Below are positions 61,501 to 64,000 of a DNA stretch of 64,000 nt, piece after piece (the first letter of the stretch is position 1; the number at the start of each line of letters is the position of its first letter). The notes under the pieces were generated by a model. It was not told the origin of the DNA. It searched no databases and was given only the letters and a program-made list of their open reading frames with translations. Location of the stretch: positions 310,001 to 374,000 of the forward strand of contig JAWQEG010001441.1 in the NCBI GenBank assembly GCA_033782935.1, written 5' to 3'. The position numbers and the translations under genes are program-made. The DNA comes from Petrolisthes cinctipes. Taxonomy: Eukaryota; Arthropoda; Malacostraca; Decapoda; Porcellanidae.

Positions 61501-64000
61501 AAATTCGATATTTTGGGGTCCCAGAAGCGATCTGTACATGCCTACACCGTATTAGATTATTTTTCAAAATTCAGGCCCAAAAAATGCTGAAAATCGATAT
61601 TTTTGGTGCCCAAAGTCAATATGTGCATGTATCTTCTGTACCCGTTTATATCTCAAATTCAGGCTCAAAACACCCGAAAATTCAATATTTTGGGGTCCCA
61701 GAAGCAATCTGTACAGTGCTAGAATATTTTCAAAATATAGGCTAAAAACATGCTAAAAATCGATCTTTTAGGTGCCAAAAAGTCGATATCTCAAATTCAG
61801 TCCCAAAACACCCGAAAATTCGATATTTAGGGGTCCCAGAAGCGATCTGTACATGCCTACTCCGTGTTAGAGTATTTTCAAAATACATGCTCAAAACATA
61901 CTGAAAATCGATCTTTTAGGTGCACAAAAGTCGATATGTGCATGCATCTTCAGTACCCGTTTATATCTCAAATTCAGGCTCAAAACACCCTAGAATTCGA
62001 TATTTTGGGGTCCCAGAAGCGATCTGTACATGCCTACTCCGTGTTAGAGTATTTTCAAAATTCAGGCCCAAAACATGCTGAAAATCGATATTTTTGGTGC
62101 CCAAAGTCAATATGTGCATGTATCTTCTGTACCCGTTTATATCTCAAATTCAGGCTCAAAACACCCGAAAATTCAATATTTTGGGGTCCCAGAAGCACTC
62201 TGTACATGCCTACTCAATGCTAGAATATTTTCAAAATGTAGGCTAAAAACATGCTAAAAATCGATCTTTTAGGTGCCAAAAAGTCGATATCTCAAATTCA
62301 GTCCCAAAACACCCGAAAATTCGATATTTAGGGGTCCCAAAAGCGATCTGTACATGCCTACTCCGTGTTAGAGTATTTTCAAAATACATGCTCAAAACAT
62401 ACTGAAAATCGATCTTTTAGGTGCACAAAAGTCGATATGTGCATGCATCTTCAGTACCCGTTTATATCTCAAAACAAGGCTCAAAACACCCGAAAATTCA
62501 ATATTTTGGGGTCCCAGAAGCAATCTGTACATGCCTACTCAGTGTTAGAGTATTTTCAAAATACAGGCCCAAAACATGCTGAAAATCGATATTTTAGATG
62601 CCCAAAGTCAATATGTGCATGTATCTTCTGTACCCGTTTATATCTCAAATACAGGCTCAAAACACCCGAAAATTCATTATTTTGGGGTCCCAGAAGCAAT
62701 CTGTACAGTGCTAGAATATTTTCAAAATATCGGCTAAAAACATGCTAAAAATCGATCTTTTAGGTGCCAAAAAGTCGATATCTCAAAATCAGTTCCAAAA
62801 CACCCGAAAATTCGATATTTAGGGGTCCCAGAAGCGATCTGTACATGCCTACTCAGTGTTAGAGTATTTTCAAAATACAGGCCCTAAACATGCTGAAAAT
62901 CGATATTTTAGATGCCCAAAGTCAATATGTGCATGTATCTTCTGTACCCGTTTATATCTCAAATTCAGGCTCAAAACACCTGAAAATTCAATATTTTGGG
63001 GTCCCAGAAGCAATCTGTACATGAATACACAGTGCTAGAATATTTTCAAAATATAGGCTAAAAACATGCTAAACATCGACATTTTAGGTGCCAAAAAATC
63101 GATATCTCAAATTCAGTCCCAAAACACCCGAAAACTCGATATTTAGAGGTCCCAGAAGGTATCTGTACATGCCAACTCCGTGTTAGAGTATTTTCAAAAT
63201 ACAGGCCAAAAACATACTGAAAATCGATCTTTTAGGTGCACAAAAGTCGATATGTGCATGCATCTTCTGTACCCGTTTATATCTCAAATTCTGGCCCTAA
63301 ACACCCGAAAAATCGATATTTGCGGGTCCCAGAAGCGATCTGTACATGCCTACTCCGTGTTAGAGTATTTTCAAAATTCAGGCCCAAAACATGCTGAAAA
63401 TCGATATTTTTGGTGCCCAAAGTCAATATGTGCATGTATCTTCTGTTCTCGTTTATATCTCAAATTCAGGCTCAAAACACCCGAAAATTCAATATTTTGG
63501 GGTCCCAGAAGCAATCTGTATATGCCTACTCAGTGCTAGAATATTTTCAAAATATAGGCTAAAAACATGCTAAAAATCGATCTTTTAGGTGCCAAAAAGT
63601 CGATATCTCAAATTCAGTCCCAAAACACACGAAAATTCGATATTTAGGGGTCCCAGAAGCGATCTGTACATGCCTACTCCGTGTTAGAGTATTTTCAAAA
63701 TACAGGCCAAAAACATACTGAAAATCGACCTTTTAGGTGCCCAAAAGTCGATATGTGCATGCATATTCTGTACCCGTTTATATCTCAAATTCAGGCTCAA
63801 AACACCCGAAAATTCAATATTTTGGGGTCCCTGAAGCAATCTGTACATGCCTACGCAGTGCTAGAATATTTTCAAACTATAGGCTAAAAACATGCTAAAA
63901 ATCGACATTTTAGGTGCCAAAAAATCGATATCTCAAATTCAGTCCCAAAACACCCGAAAATTCGATATTTTGGGGTCCCAGAAGCGATCTGTACATGCCT
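58410..64000. repeat. Second copy of the 7616-bp duplication, cut by the window end
   Basis: This segment aligns with 50794-56384 over 5591 bp with no change of offset, hence no net indel. By eye I noticed about ten substitutions (for example near 51980/59596, 52408/60024, 53813/61429, 55150/62766), which would be above 99.7% identity; silent ones may have been missed. It is the largest and probably the youngest duplication visible. About 2 kb of the unit would lie beyond the window if it is complete. Confidence 0.88.

Larger units (their letters stand above)
1..64000. repeat. Satellite DNA array spanning the entire window
   Basis: Head-to-tail tandem repeats fill the window without a break and continue past both ends. 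Recurrent landmarks in every monomer are TGTACATGCCTAC, the ATCGATATTTT block, CCCGAAAATTC and GGGGTCCCAGAAGC, spaced 148-177 bp apart, giving roughly 380-390 monomers. All monomers read in the same direction; I saw no inverted segment, no transposon insertion, no microsatellite block and no unique sequence. One counted monomer (18739-18914 type) has 66 G+C of 176. Such an array is typical of eukaryotic centromeric or heterochromatic satellites; that location is inference. The family is not one I recognise. No protein-coding, tRNA, rRNA or ncRNA gene can be supported anywhere in it. Confidence 0.98.

Noticed and set aside
1..64000. CRISPR array
   Set aside because: Repeats are directly contiguous with no unique spacers, unit length is 148-177 bp, and no cas-like gene is present.
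1..64000. Tandem protein-coding repeat gene or polyprotein
   Set aside because: No frame stays open through more than about three monomers, and indels are not in multiples of three.
1..64000. Known named satellite (alpha satellite, CentO, pAL1/180-bp, Tyba and similar)
   Set aside because: The length is similar to several nucleosome-sized satellites, but I could not match the sequence to any from memory and no search was possible.
1..64000. rDNA intergenic spacer or 5S cluster
   Set aside because: No rRNA or 5S gene, no promoter-like unique block and no longer period containing non-satellite sequence.

Overview
The whole 64 kb window is one uninterrupted head-to-tail satellite DNA array. 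I find no gene, RNA gene, transposon, CRISPR array or unique-sequence island. Every line of sequence is a variant of the same unit of about 176 bp (about 37.5% G+C in one monomer counted by hand), always in the same orientation, running off both ends of the window. This points to a eukaryotic chromosome, most plausibly a centromeric, pericentromeric or other heterochromatic block assembled from long reads. I do not recognise the satellite family and cannot name the organism or kingdom. The many short open frames are by-products of a repeat with few stop codons on one strand.

The array is organised at four scales. (1) The monomer of 176-177 bp is an old dimer: its first half (about 88-89 bp, 'half A') and second half (about 88 bp, 'half B') align along their whole length at roughly two thirds identity. 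(2) A short monomer of 148-149 bp has lost 29 bp at the start of half B, between two ATAT tetranucleotides. (3) From about 7.6 kb onward the basic higher-order repeat is a 501-bp trimer, long-long-short (177+176+148). Two trimer subtypes, A and B, alternate as a 1002-bp hexamer; the clearest copy is 18061-19062. A recurrent 10-bp deletion in trimer B gives 491/992-bp versions, and loss of monomers gives 324-326-bp dimers and an 817-bp pentamer. (4) The array has repeatedly been duplicated in blocks of about 1.3 to 7.6 kb, seen as constant offsets between near-identical segments: 1160, 1670, 2495, 817, 6126, 9765, 2318/2323, 8261, 2800, 3477, 5962, 2673, 3675 and 7616 bp.

Layout: 1-2027, a 1160-bp seven-monomer repeat and its partial second copy; 2028-7567, older divergent mixed units with 1670- and 2495-bp duplications; 7568-13535, irregular trimers and dimers; 13536-29446, interleaved 6126-, 9765- and 2318-bp duplications; 29447-42862, 2800-, 3477- and 5962-bp duplications with a patch copied from about 28.5-29.4 kb; 42863-48305, 2673- and 3675-bp duplications; 48306-50793, transitional trimers; 50794-64000, a very young 7616-bp tandem duplication whose second copy is cut by the window end.

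Points of possible functional interest are a CENP-B-box-like 17-mer in half B that short monomers lack, a 15-bp dyad at the homologous place in half A that is kept by paired base changes, and a recombination junction mapped to a 30-bp interval that contains the CENP-B-like site. All identities here come from reading by eye; no alignment, database search or statistics could be run.
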